DNA of 64,000 nucleotides from Silurus meridionalis (taxonomy: Eukaryota; Chordata; Actinopteri; Siluriformes; Siluridae). The notes beneath the pieces are model-generated. The model searched no databases. It was not told the DNA's origin and saw only the letters and a list, made by a program, of their open reading frames with translations. Position numbers and translations under genes: made by a program. The stretch is taken from contig NC_060900.1 of NCBI RefSeq assembly GCF_014805685.1, forward strand, positions 7,183,450-7,247,449. Direction: 5' to 3'. Positions 1 through 11,175 of the stretch are shown here, piece by piece; within the stretch, counting starts at the first letter, position 1, and each line of letters opens with the position of its first letter.

Positions 1-5
1 GAATC

Positions 6-11
6 TTTATT
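6..11 (-). terminator. Poly(A) signal AATAAA of b3galt4-like gene
   Basis: The plus-strand hexamer TTTATT reads AATAAA on the gene strand, 21 nt beyond the stop codon. If used, the 3' UTR would be only about 40-50 nt, ending at or beyond the window edge. Confidence 0.5.
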
Positions 12-31
12 GGCTCTCCATGACTTTATCT

Positions 32-1132
32 TTAAAATACAGGCCATAAAACGTGTCCTACAAGCGCTCTGAATTTACAAATCCCAAGTGAAGTCCGGAC
101 TCCCACCCAGGAGCAGGGAGCTTTGGAATGCATGTCTGCCCAGTAGTGGAGCATTTCCTCAGGTTTAGTATGATGGACAGACACCATGGCCTGGTAACAG
201 CAGCGTGCGTACGGTACAGGTGGTCCTCCAGAAAAGAGCGGGCTGTGGGTGGGAGCGACGCCAGCGGTGTGGGCACACAAACCTACAAACACATCTTCAG
301 GAGGCAGGGGCTTTGGCAACGGTGTTGCAGCAGCTGCCAGAGAGAGCTTAAGGACAGCAGGGCGGGAAAGTACGTACGCGGTTCCGCTGCAGTAATCAGG
401 AAAGACGGCACCTGGGAAAGCATCTTTAGAAAAAAAGTGCTTGCTGGTTGGATTATGATCCGGTGCAACCCTCAAGTGAACCCGACCGAGGTAAATTTCT
501 TCAAGCTCCTGCTCTGGTGCCCCCCAGTTCACGTTGATGTATTGGAGCAATGCACTAGGGTTGAACATCACATCATCGTCCACCTTGGCTAAAAAGCGAG
601 CTTCAGGGCAAAAGCGCCGGGCCCAAGCTAACATAGACAAGGTCTTTAAGGTCAGATTAGCATAGGAATCCAGAAAGCGACCCTGCACCAGATCTGCGTG
701 TTCCCGTGCCTCATCGGTCAGCTGCTTGGTCAGAACAGGATCCGATACCTGCCCCACCATGAACAAAGTCATGATCCGATACCCTCGAACTTGCACTTCA
801 CCACCCCAGGTATCACGGATCGCTTGACGAGCTTTCTGGTTAGCAGGAGCCGAGGTCACCATTGTAATGAGGAAGGGCTTTGCGCGCTGGCAAACAAGCG
901 GACTCGGCATGAGGAGGTATTCTTCTGGACGTGTAGGGGGCACGCTCTGTGGAAGAATTCCTCCTTGGGAACCCCCGACTCCGTTCATTTTCAGAGAAGT
1001 GACCCATAACTCAATGTAGTCAATGAAGAGAGCTGCAAAAAGGCAGGCAAAGACCAGAAAGCTGAGGAGTTGGGCCAGGCCGAAGTGTTTCACCAAACGG
1101 ATTTTACAAACCCACAGGCCGCGGATCACCAT
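32..1132 (-). CDS. b3galt4: Beta-1,3-galactosyltransferase, B3GALT4-like (GT31)
   Basis: Golgi type II membrane glycosyltransferase. B3GALT4 adds galactose in beta-1,3 linkage to make GM1/GD1-type gangliosides. The coding region is one uninterrupted exon of 366 codons. The same frame runs upstream only to a GTG, so I start at the ATG ending at 1132. Seen: short cytosolic tail; hydrophobic anchor at about residues 18-37; a proline-rich stem; the GT31 motif KVDDDV at about 183-188 (metal/UDP-sugar site); YLGRVH; SGTAYVLS; EDVFVG at about 279-284; and a C-terminal CSW...LGICKFRA segment like that of B3GALT4. One NLT sequon lies near residue 159. Length is close to human B3GALT4 (378). A splice acceptor (AG at 1164-1165) just upstream suggests a non-coding 5' exon. 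The exact paralogue among fish B3GALT4-like genes is uncertain. Confidence 0.88.
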   Translation of the reverse strand: MVIRGLWVCKIRLVKHFGLAQLLSFLVFACLFAALFIDYIELWVTSLKMNGVGGSQGGILPQSVPPTRPEEYLLMPSPLVCQRAKPFLITMVTSAPANQKARQAIRDTWGGEVQVRGYRIMTLFMVGQVSDPVLTKQLTDEAREHADLVQGRFLDSYANLTLKTLSMLAWARRFCPEARFLAKVDDDVMFNPSALLQYINVNWGAPEQELEEIYLGRVHLRVAPDHNPTSKHFFSKDAFPGAVFPDYCSGTAYVLSRPAVLKLSLAAAATPLPKPLPPEDVFVGLCAHTAGVAPTHSPLFSGGPPVPYARCCYQAMVSVHHTKPEEMLHYWADMHSKAPCSWVGVRTSLGICKFRALVGHVLWPVF

Positions 1133-3430
1133 TCCTGCAGTCGCGCGTTCAGCCACAAATCATCTGAAATGTTTCTCTTTTGATTTTCTCAGTACTCACT
1201 CGGGTTTCTAAAGTTGGTCAGAAAGGTTCCTGGCGTCGAAGGTTACAACCAAAAATATTCTGAAAGCATTTGCACAGGCAAATTAGTGCAGCAGCGTATC
1301 TTCAACAACGAAAGCCCGCCTGGAAGAAACCAAACAATTTGGTGAACTAAAAACCAGATATACAAACATACATCTACAACATTGTTTCCTACATCCTGTT
1401 TCCATATACAATAGAGCTAACAATGATCTGGACAGACAAGTGCTGTTTCTTCATTCTGTGTATACAATTTCAATGTCAAATAAACAATAGAGACGTACAG
1501 AAATTACACTCAAGACTATTGAGGCTCATTTGAAATGAAAGTAAACTACTCACTCAAGTCTGATTTGAAATGAAAGTTAACTAATCATAGTGAATACAGC
1601 AACTTATATAATGTCGCAACTGGTCTTTTGAGGAAACGCTGCAGTTGAAGCGCGTGAGCTGCAATCAACCGGAAATTCTGGCTAAATTAATGAGCTACTG
1701 CATTCTTACATTAACGAATTTTTTTTTTTACGTTCTTATTTGTTTAATTTTTTTTAATAAGTGTGCATTTTAGCTGTATTAGCTCAACCAGCACGCACCA
1801 AACACAACAAACACGCATTTGCGCATCTTTATATTTGATCTATCTCATCATTCAAGGTCGATTGCAAGCCAACAACAACAAATGCAAACATTTCTACGTT
1901 TTTATTTTTTTTTAGTAAGATCAGATTAAGGAGACACACCTTTTCTTTGTAATACATCCAACACACGCAACATCCGTCCCGTTATTTGGACTGAAACTTA
2001 TCTTCTCGTCTCCAGCGTGCAGTTCCATAAAATCGCCTATAAAATAAAACCAGACTCACGATGTAGGGGAATCTCAGTGTCCAGGACTAAAAACTGATTA
2101 TCCATCTCAAATGCATTCTGATTTCTCGAAGACACGAGAAACGTATCGAACCCATCCAATAATAGCAAAAAGATGGTGTGCAAGCGGTTACAGAATTTTT
2201 TGTGTTAAAACTGGGTGGTCTGCAAATTGTTTGTGTAGGTTTTTGCGCCATCTAGCTGTGAAGAGTTGAAGTGCTGCAAATAAAACACACGCCTTTTATT
2301 GCGAGTTGTGACGTAGGAGTGCACTTTTATCATCAACATCTAAATTTGTGGACCAGTGTGCAATTATAAACAAGATTGTTTTGTTTTTTTCTTTCATGCG
2401 TATCCTGTGTGATTTTGTGTTCCAGACTCTAAAACCTCAACATAACATTAGGATGTTATCGATTCTGGAAAAAAGAGGTCTAGGATATTTTATACACACA
2501 CACACACACACACACACACATGGGGTGGTCATTTCGGTTCCTGTTATTATCCCATTATCTTTTGTTAAGATTCGTCCAGTGACCTTTTCCTGAAGTTACA
2601 TCAATGCAGGCTTGTGTTAAGAGTGGACACATTATATGTCCTTTATTTATTTCTTTTCTTTACACATGCACATTATTTACTTTTCAGTGCTGCAACAACA
2701 ATCATCATCATCATTGTGTAAAAAGCCATCAGTCTTTTTTTTCTTTTTTCTTTCTCTTTTTGGTGGCGAAAAAGGTGTTAAACTGAACAAGCCTCATGCA
2801 TCAATCAGCCTTAGCTAAGCTAAGCTAAACATCAGTAAGTCAGAAATTATTGGTTAATTCACCCAATTAATTTGTAAAATTATTCGTAAACATTATTCTT
2901 TCGCTTGTATGCTGTGTTATGTTGTTATGTTACGCAATCCATCAGTGATTTTTTACAAATTTGCATAGACAAGTATGTTATGAACAATTAAACAACGCTT
3001 GTTTATGACTAGGTTTAGGCTATGTCTTTTTTACTATTCACATGAACTCTTCCTTTCTATTTTTCTTTTTGAACTAAAAAAAGCCTCATGCATCGATCAG
3101 CTGAGCCGAATATCCGTGAGTCAGAAAATCCTGGTTCATTCACCCACTCCATTTGTGAAATTATTCATTAACATAGAATTAGCTTCCATTGTTATGCTGT
3201 TATGCTGAGGATACACCGTTGTATGTTTCAGCAATGCCATATGAGAGTCATCAGCTTGATAGTGATTATATATATGTAAAGGACAATAAAAAGTAAATGC
3301 TTGTTAACTTCCTTTTGCTAACTTCTAAAAAGACAGAAGTACTTTGAATGGGACCACATGCAGTTAGAAGTAAGCTTTTTGGTTGCATAATATCTCTGGA
3401 TGGTCTTTCTGTCTCATGATGTGCAGCAGT
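1133..3430. other. Upstream/intergenic region, no gene seen
   Basis: Contains the 5' side of the minus-strand galactosyltransferase. A minus-strand acceptor (AG at 1164-1165) and a possible donor (GTGAGT on the minus strand, 2054-2059) could bound a 5' UTR intron; this is weak. A CTCF-like core lies at about 2250-2263 (minus). A (CA)n run is at 2492-2520. Two AT-rich stretches near 2800-2880 and 3080-3170 look alike (AGCCTCATGCATC...CAG..., then TCAGAAA and TTCACCCA), an old local duplication. No coding potential is convincing. Confidence 0.6.
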
Positions 3431-3439
3431 AAATGACCT

Positions 3440-4565
3440 TGGTATGTTTATTGAATAGTTTTTCCTTTGAGGCTCTGGTGAATAACTACCAGGATAGGCT
3501 TGCTTTCTTCATCTCAGAAATATTGCTAAAAAAAAGATCTTATATGATGTTGTTACATGATGCAGAAAAACTAGTTCATACCTTTGTTACATCTCGATTG
3601 GACTACTGTAATGCCTTACTGTCTGGATGTTCTAGTAAGTGCATAAATAAGCTCCAATTAATCCAGAATGCAGCAGCAGGAGTTTTTACCAGAACATATA
3701 AACACATCACTCCTATCTTATACAATATACATTAACTCCCAATTAAAACTCCCATTGATTTTAAAACACTGCTATGAGCATATAAAACACTGACTGGTTC
3801 TGCTACAGTATTTGAGCAAACTTTTCTTCCATTAGGATCCACTATGCCTACTTCAATCAGAAGATGCAGGCTTATATACAGTTATGGAACAGCCTTCCAA
3901 TTAGTGTTTGTGATTCAGACACAGTGTTCTCAGTGTTCAAGTTCAAGCCTAGGTTGAAAATATATTTATTTAACCAGGTCTTTTGTCAATAGGTGTATCT
4001 TAAATGAACAGATCTAAAGGGATCATATATAGAGAGAGTGTTTGGGCGAACTAAGATATTTGGATGCTGTCGTCCCCCCACTCTCACACGTTATCTCAGT
4101 TTTGTGGTGTGGCGGATTGTCTTTTATTCCAGAGATCCATCAAGTGTCTGTGTTACCTTCTGGCTCTTCCTTTTAGTTATGCTGCCATAATTATTGTAGC
4201 TGGAGTCCCTTTTTGCCCCTGATCACACTGTACAGTGTCTTAAATTTTATGTAACAATAAGGATATTTAATAATCGATGTCTCTATCTCTTTCACTCTAT
4301 CTAACCCCCTCTCTGTGTGTTAAACATGCACATGAGGTACTAGGTTCCTGATGGAGTTCTCTTTAATTGGAAACCACTCTGTCAAGCTAGGGATGGTTCC
4401 ACCTGAAAAACCTCAAGGATTTTTCTTTCAGCTGTGAGCACTGGCTTGATCATTAGAAATAAACTTATAGACAATAACATATAAATATTAAGCTTTATGC
4501 TCTGTAAAGCTGCTTTGAGACAATGCCCATTGTTAAAAGTGCAATACAAACTGTATTGAATTTTA
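3440..4565 (+). mobile_element. L2-like LINE fragment (RT C-terminal part and 3' tail)
   Basis: The 3433-3735 frame has the vertebrate L2 reverse-transcriptase C-terminal signature: AEKLVHTFVTSRLDYCNALL, then KLQLIQNAAAGV and HITPILY. It is followed by decayed, stop-containing sequence in the same order as an L2 ORF. The 4500-4560 stretch (TAAAGCTGCTTTGAGACAAT and GTGCAATACAAA) is the typical 3' end of teleost L2 copies. It is broken and inactive. Confidence 0.75.
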
Positions 4566-5040
4566 ATAATTTGCATTATTCTTAAACAACAATTACCAGG
4601 CTTTTGAGTTCGGCTATGAACAACGATTATCACTACATGATGTTTTACCAATGTACCTAGTTTAAAAAAAAAAAGGTTATTGTTTCCACCTCAAATGACA
4701 GTTTTGCAGTAATTAACTTTCAGTTTCAACATAATTTTTACAATGTAAGATGTCTTAAATCATTCATATTCCTACACTGAGCTTATGGGTCCTGTACAGA
4801 TAGAAAAATTTCCCAAAGTAGTCCATTCATAGTATTCCCGGCCTCCTTGACTTCTTGTAGAACCTGTAAGAATTAATAGACTAGGTCATTTGTTTCGTTC
4901 ATGTTTAAATTGTTCTGTAAGAGGCATGTACAATGTGCAATTAAAAAAATATTTAGTTGTAATTAAATAATATAATGATTTAATAAATGTATTCAAATAA
5001 CTGTGAAATTTGTTTTTACAATTTTATTTTTTACTTATTA
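4566..5040. other. AT-rich spacer, nothing recognised
   Basis: AT-rich sequence between two L2 fragments, with no gene or clear repeat. Confidence 0.5.
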
Positions 5041-5700
5041 ATACTGCAAGTAAAATATGGGGTGCAACAAGGATCAGTTGTAGGACCTCTGCTTTTTACA
5101 ATACACTTGCTTCCCTTGGGAAATATCAGTAAAAGGCATGGGTTTAGTTTCAATTGTAATGCTGATGATATCCAGCTATATATATCTCTTCAAAATCAGA
5201 TGAAACATCTCAGTTGGCTATGTTATAGAAATAAAAGATTGAATGATGCATAACTTTATATTATTTAAATCTTATAAGACAAGGATATTGTTTATTGGTC
5301 TAAAAAAACACTACACAGAAGCTTGCATTTAGAAGTCTGTTCTGTAACTACTAGTTCAACAGTGAAACACCTAGTTGTTATTTTAGCTAGCAACTTGTCT
5401 TTAGAAAATGGATATCACAAAAACAGCCTTCTTTCACCTTCTTTCTTTCACCACAGAAATGTTGCTAAGCTAAGAAACATGTTATCTAAATCTGATGCAG
5501 ATAAGCTTCAGTAGCTCATGCATTCATGACCTCCAGACTGGACTACAGTAAATCATTACTAGGTGGTTGTCCTGCATCATTAATGAACAAGCTACAGTTA
5601 GTTGAGAATGCAGCAAAGTTTTTACAAAGTCAAGAAAAAAAGCTGTAAAGCTGCTATGAGAAATGTCTATTGTGAAAAGCGTGATAGAAATGAACATGAA
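5041..5700 (+). mobile_element. L2-like LINE fragment (RT core)
   Basis: Frames at 4987-5253 and 5323-5514 carry a degraded L2 RT core: VQQGSVVGPLLFTIHLLPLG, then the catalytic-box remnant NADDIQLYIS (normally YADDTQLY), then VKHLVVILASNLSL. The segment ends at about 5640-5700 with an L2 tail (AAGCTGCTATGAGAAATGT). The adjacent 3.4-4.6 kb fragment holds a later RT part, so these are separate insertions or a rearranged copy. Confidence 0.78.
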
Positions 5701-5743
5701 AACTTGAAATTTGAATATTACCAGTATATTCTATAGTGCCAAA

Positions 5744-5744
<1 letters not shown>

Positions 5745-5797
<53 letters not shown>

Positions 5798-5810
5798 GTT
5801 TATTATTATT
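5745..5810. repeat. (ATT)n microsatellite
   Basis: About 20 ATT/TTA units with one interruption near 5799. Confidence 0.95.
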
Positions 5811-6960
5811 GATCATTTCTTCATATGAAACCAGATGTTTATTTTGATGGGTTTTATTTGTAGTGAAGACCAGTGAGGTTTCCAGCTGATTCTGATAATA
5901 ATATTAATTAAAATAAAATGGTGAAATTGAAATGACTCTCAGAGCAGCTTGTGGGAATGAAGTTCACGTACTCATATACTCATATAGTGAGACGACAGCC
6001 ACTGGAAGCATCACAAGCACCTCGAGTGCTTTCGTGAGTGTAGTGGATGAAACTGCTGAAACCACTATTTAATGTTTACAGACACCAGTCCATGTCCCCA
6101 TTTAATCCAATTTTATTTATATGACTGGATTCCGATCGGAAATCATAGAACTCTCTGGCTATGGGCTGCAGAGCCTCAGTGGTCCATAGGCCACAATTCG
6201 AGAACTGCTGACTTCACAGATTGTTTCAAGAAGGAAACACCAAAACAGGGACGTGCAAAGATATTGTAAGGGGCAATGGTCCAAACTTAAAAAAAAAGGT
6301 TGGCACAAAGGGGGTGGGTGCTTGTTCATACAAATTATCCAGTTGTTTCAGATATACAATTAAGAGAGAAAACAACACACTATGTAATAATTTATTGTAG
6401 ATGTTTTAATAGAACATCACAATTACACATTGTTTATAATAACTGAAACTGTTTACTGTTTTAAATTTTTACGTTTACAGCAAAACTCTTTTTTATTTGG
6501 GACATAGTACCAAATAAAAAGCTGAGGTTAAAAATTATACGCCATTACACATTATTTCTAAGAACATGGATATTTTTTACCTCAGCCATTGAGGGAAGAG
6601 AGACAGTGGCTCTAGCAACACACTTGCATGAAGAAAGAAATAGTGAGATTTCTTTGACATTTTTTAATAAAATTACAGCATTAGGAATTAATTCATAGCA
6701 TGAATACGGTCAAACGCAATGTATTTAATTCTTGCTAATAATTCTATTATTGTCATTTTTACAAGAGCCCTCAACTAGTTTTAGATACCAAATATAGTTT
6801 ATGATTTGATTACATTCATTAGAAAGACAAAAATAAAATCCAAGTACACTGTTAGAATGGGTCACTATCGTTAGATTAGTCTTTCAGCAGCTGAACCATA
6901 TGTACCACTGACTCTTATGTACCACTGACTTTAGTACCACTCACATTACATCACTTCATT
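5811..6960. other. Intergenic, no gene seen
   Basis: AT-rich sequence. A stretch at 6165-6225 (GCAGAGCCTCAGTGGTCCAT...CGAGAACTGCTGACTTC) resembles the ends of old DNA transposons. No ORF is credible. Confidence 0.4.
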
Positions 6961-7049
6961 ACCGTAAACTGTTTACATGCTGTTTTTGCACATCTTTTCG
7001 GGATTGCTGCTATTTGCTCTTTTGCACAACATTTTGTTTACATTTTTGC

Positions 7050-7475
7050 TACTGTTCACTTCGTCTCGTTACAACAGGTTTACTGGCGGAGGTATTTTGT
7101 GTTTTGTGTATTGCCTTGCACTGTCTTATGTTGTCTTGTGTTGTCTTGCACTGTCTTGTGTTGTCTTGTGTTGTCTTGCACTGTCTTGTGTTGTCTTGTG
7201 TTGTCTTGCACTGTCTTGTGTTGTCTTGCACTGTCTTGTGTTGTCTTGCACTGTCTTGTGTTGTCTCTGCACTGTTTGCACCAGGTTGCACACATGCACT
7301 TTGTGTGGCGGGGACACTTACTAGACCTTAGCCCTGTGTTTTCTGTTTCTGTGATTGTTGTTTTATGTAGCATCAGGGTTCTGGAGGAACGTTGTTTCAT
7401 TTCACTGTGTACTGCGTCAGCTATATATGGTTGAAATGACAATAAAAGCCTCTTGACTTGACTTGACTTATGATG
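7050..7475 (+). mobile_element. Retroelement 3' end with (TTGAC)n tail
   Basis: A unique-looking stretch ends GTTGAAATGACAATAAAAGC followed by three TTGACT-like units. An AATAAA-like signal followed by a short simple repeat is how many fish non-LTR elements end. The 5' part contains the TTGTC/TTGCACTGTC minisatellite. Family not identified. Confidence 0.5.
7120..7268. repeat. Minisatellite built of TTGTCTTGTG / TTGTCTTGCACTG units
   Basis: Alternating 10-mers TTGTCTTGTG and TTGTCTTGCA/CTG make a higher-order tandem array of about 150 bp. It creates long but spurious frames on both strands (Cys/Leu-rich on plus, DNTRQHKTVQ-like on minus). Confidence 0.9.
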
Positions 7476-7671
7476 AATTTTTGAAAGTTGAAACATTATT
7501 ATTATTATTAATATTTTTTATATCACGTTCAAGTACTATACTTCTTGATTATCATTTCATATTTCACCAGATGCACACTTATTTCTTAACTTCCATATAA
7601 CCTCTCCAATTTACTAAACCAATGTTTGAGATCTGTTTGAATATTTTGGCCTTGCAGTGTGACATGTTCCA

Positions 7672-7765
7672 AGCTTCAAGAGATTATTGTCATATGTACA
7701 GGAAACAGTCTCTTACACCACACATACAATAAAATTCTTACTCTGTGAATCCTCCAAGCAGCCTA
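7672..7765 (-). mobile_element. LINE-type 3' tail, inverted copy of 8588-8642
   Basis: CTTCAAGAGATTATTGTCAT...GGAAACAGTCTCTTACACC is the reverse complement of the 8588-8642 segment, with a few mismatches. Such sequences (ending GATTCTTGAATCTT) are fish non-LTR 3' ends. Confidence 0.6.
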
Positions 7766-8254
7766 TGACTTATTAAGGACACAAGGGCAAAAAAAAGACA
7801 CAAGAAAATGTACAAAGTTATGATATAAGAAACAGAAGTGTGTGCATGTATAAAGTGTGCAGTGTGCACTCTCACATGGTATAAAAGGAATATTAAGTGG
7901 TGCAGATGTTATGAAGGTATTGCCATTATGAAGAGTCTGTGTGGTGAGATGGGGGTAGTAGACACCTCTCATGGTCAGAGGATCTACAAAATAATGTCTA
8001 TAATGTCTGCACACACACAATGCAAATACCACACTTGACTAAAGACTACTTTTGTAATCACCTCACACACACACACAAACACACACTTTAAAATAGGAAA
8101 ACCAACATGGACACAATCTACCTTTTCAACACTTAATTGCCAATGCATTTCTACTATGTTTAAGAGCACACTTTCTCCATGCACACACTTCCGTTTCTGC
8201 ATTTGCACTATCACAACTTTAATTTTTAATCAACTTTACTAAATCTCTGTTCTG

Positions 8255-8515
8255 GCACCGAGGTGGTGGAATGAACTTCCCCTGGATGTCCATACAGCAG
8301 AGTCCCTGACTATCTTCAAGCGACGATTGAAGACCTGAAACACTTAAATTAGCACTTTCCAAGTTTGCCGTGTAGAATTCAAGAGTTATATTTATATTAA
8401 GTTTGTAATCTTGTGTACCAGTGTAGATTTATTCATTGCTAGAGACTCAAAGCACTTTTGTATGTCGTTCTGGATACAGGCGTCTGCTAAATGCAGCAAA
8501 TGTACATGTAATTTA
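8255..8515 (+). mobile_element. L2/CR1-type LINE 3' fragment
   Basis: Conceptual reading gives LAPRWWNELPLDVHTAESL then FKRRLKT, the usual C-terminus of teleost L2-type RT proteins. It is followed by the tail GGCGTCTGCTAAATGCAGCA and ATGTA units (8478-8510). Confidence 0.75.
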
Positions 8516-8584
8516 AATTGTGTCCTTTTTTCCTGTAATTGTTATAGACTGCATAGGAATTCAATGAGGTAAAATGACAATGTA

Positions 8585-8645
8585 TGTATGGTGTAACAGA
8601 TTGTTTCCTATACATATGACGATGATCTTTTGAATCTTGAATCTT
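8585..8645 (+). mobile_element. LINE-type 3' tail, sense copy
   Basis: GTAACAGATTGTTTCCTATA...GATCTTTTGAATCTTGAATCTT; pairs as an inverted repeat with 7672-7722. Confidence 0.6.
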
Positions 8646-8879
8646 CTAAGCATGAAGATTTACACACGGAGGCAAAAAGATTCAAACTCATACATTTATT
8701 AATTAGTGCAGAGATGTTGTTGGACCAGTTGGTAGAGATGGTCAGACTGACTACCAGTTTGAGTTGCTTGGTCTGTTTTTCGTAGCTGATCAGGTAAATG
8801 TAAAAGTGAATTTCACACGTTTAATGGTTTTGTTGCATGTAACATTTAATGAGAGCACCACGGGATAGAGCACTAGCTC

Positions 8880-9201
8880 GGCCTTTTCCGTGCAGTGCAG
8901 TGCACATGAAGGCGGACACGTGGTCGGAAATCCACCAATAAGCGCACGCTCGAGGAGGCGGTCGCGATGACGTCAGCAACGCCCGACCGTCGTGGCTGGT
9001 GCGCGCGAGCGGGAGAAGGAGGAAAAAAAAAAAGAGAAGGGGGGCAGAGCGAGCGCGCGCGCGACACGGAGGAAGAGGAAAAAAAACTCCCAGCAGGCCG
9101 GAACGGGGTCACGAACTCTGACCTTTCACAGGAGAAAAACAATAACAAATCCTAAGTATTAACAGTAAAGACCGTACAAACGACTTCTACCAGCGGCAGA
9201 G
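8880..9201 (+). promoter_or_regulatory. nr2c2: NR2C2 CpG-rich promoter and non-coding exon 1
   Basis: The sequence turns abruptly from AT-rich to CpG-rich at about 8870-9480. There is a CCAAT box (8931-8935), a perfect palindromic CRE TGACGTCA at 8968-8975, and a purine-rich stretch downstream. A strong donor (GGCAGAG|GTAAGT) ends exon 1 at 9201, with no good ATG in it, so exon 1 is 5' UTR. The CRE implies CREB/ATF input, by inference. The start site is not fixed; it probably lies at 8980-9050. Confidence 0.65.
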
Positions 9202-10169
9202 GTAAGTCGGATTCTTGTTTTTTTTACTCCCACGCCCGCGGACTGTGTTTAAAATAGGCTAAATTAAAACCGCGTTTCTCTCGATTCTCCGATCGGGGAA
9301 GGAGCCCCGGCTCAGAGGCTTCACGGCGGGCCGTGCCGTGCTGTCACAAACGCGCATTTATTATCCTCCGACCGATAAACGACCGCTTTTACAGCGCTCG
9401 AGCGCGACTAGAGCTGGAAATTCCTAACCGGGGGGGAGAAAAAAATGCGCGCGACAAAGAGGACCGAAAATTAGCTTGTTAGCTAGTCAGCTAACTCTAT
9501 TGCTTCTCTTGCTCTGCTGCTGAAAGTGACTCTTTATCTTTTTTTTTTTCTTCCTACCTGTATTTCGGCAAACTCAGATTTCTGCAATTCTATTGGTTAT
9601 GACATGCTATCTACCGATTGGACGGTCTGGTAGCCAATCCGAGCGTGGATGTTAGGATTTGCGTGACCAATCCTTTCGCAGGGGGCGGGATTTGTCGCAA
9701 TATGGGTGGGGGAATATAGGCGACCCTTTTACCTTTGCCATCTCGGTATTCTGGGTGTTTCATTTTGGCCTGATATGAATATACACATATAAAGGATACA
9801 CACATCTGTATGTAATTCGACGCACACTGCATAAAGCATCTGCTGTCTATCAAAAACATACGGTTCAAATTGATTTCAAGAAAATGCATGTATTTCTTAA
9901 GTGTCCTTAATATTGGCATTCTGCCAGATTCTCCATTTTGTGCCCCCCTGAAAGTAGTTTAAAGATTTCTGCAGCTTCTTTGCTGTGATCTTGTAGACCG
10001 AGTCAAAATACAATCAAACAACACCTAGTGAAAACAATTAATGCGAGTACAAGTGTTACTTGAACCATATGAGATGCTCTGCAACATCATTTCAGGTTCA
10101 GTAACTCAGAAAAGATGCAGCATTTAAGAGCAGGAGCATCACCTCATCAGGACAGATGAATAATGTTCA

Positions 10170-10173
<4 letters not shown>

Positions 10174-10221
<48 letters not shown>
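10174..10221. repeat. (TA)n microsatellite
   Basis: About 24 TA units in NR2C2 intron 1. Confidence 0.95.
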
Positions 10222-10227
<6 letters not shown>

Positions 10228-10984
10228 CATCGCTTTTTATTATTTTGTTCACCCTGCAGAAGTGTTACAACGACATCAGAGTGTGCTGTATTTTTAACGA
10301 ATAAAGTGTTCTCCTGAGACAATGTGATTTCTCCTCTAAAAAGAAAAAAAAACACTGACCTGTGCCTTCAACATAATGTACTGCAGCCTTACTGTAATAC
10401 ACCGTGCCTTTCAGTGAGAATCACATATCCATTACAGCAGAGGTGTAAAAAGTACCTGAAAATCATACCTTAATAAAGCATCGATACCTTACTGCAAAAT
10501 AAACTCCATTACAAGTTACAAGTCACCAATTTCAACATGACTTGAGTAAAAATATTCGAGTATCTGAATTAAACAGTACTTGAATATTTGACTCATATTG
10601 AACATAGGCTCAAAGATGCACTAGTCCTCAACACCAAGACACGTTAGTGAAAAGCCAAAAACAGTTGTGAGGTTTTATTTACTGCACTGTATTAACCAAC
10701 ATCAACATGCCAGAATAAAACAAACAGGTAGAAAAATGATAAAGTAGTAAAGCAATCTTTGAAAATGGTATCACCAATTAACAAATAAAATGACAGTATT
10801 TTTTAAGAAAAACCAAATATTCAGAGCCGACTGCAAGCTGTAATTGGAAATGTTCATCGTCAGTTAAAATATCGTGGAGTTAAAAACTACATATGTTGAA
10901 TAATAAATGTAGTTGAGCAGAGAATAAAAGGTGCTTATATCTTTGATATTCAGTAAAATTTGAATTAATTAATTACATTAACAA

Positions 10985-11175
10985 TGTACATTTACTTAAA
11001 TACTTTACAGCACAGTGAAATTCTTTTTCTACACACATCCCAGAGATTTTTGAAGGCTGGAATCAGAGCCAGAGCAGGATCAGGCATGAAGCAGTTTGGC
11101 AATGTTGGGGTTTGAACCCCTGACCTTCTGATCAGTAATCAGAACCTTAACCATAGAGCTACCACTCCTCCTTTG
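10985..11175 (-). mobile_element. tRNA-derived SINE
   Basis: On the minus strand: GGAGTGGTAGCTCTATGGTT (box A-like) and GGTTCAAACCCC (box B), then a body ending in GAATTTCACTGTGCTGTAAA. The pol III promoter boxes sit in tRNA order, but it is too long and diverged to be a tRNA gene. Confidence 0.8.

Noticed and set aside
1132..1156. GTG-initiated longer form of the galactosyltransferase
   Set aside because: Nuclear vertebrate genes rarely initiate at GTG; an ATG 24 nt downstream gives a normal type II protein.
7120..7268. CRISPR-like regular repeats
   Set aside because: Units are contiguous with no unique spacers, in a vertebrate genome.
6977..7496. Several overlapping frames on both strands, Cys/Leu-rich or DNTRQHKTVQ-repetitive
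   Set aside because: They are translations of the TTGTC minisatellite; frames in all phases stay open because the unit lacks stops.
8873..9155. Arg/Ser-rich frames at 8873-9148 (minus) and 8967-9155 (plus)
   Set aside because: They lie in the CpG-rich promoter and 5' UTR of NR2C2; low complexity, no homology.
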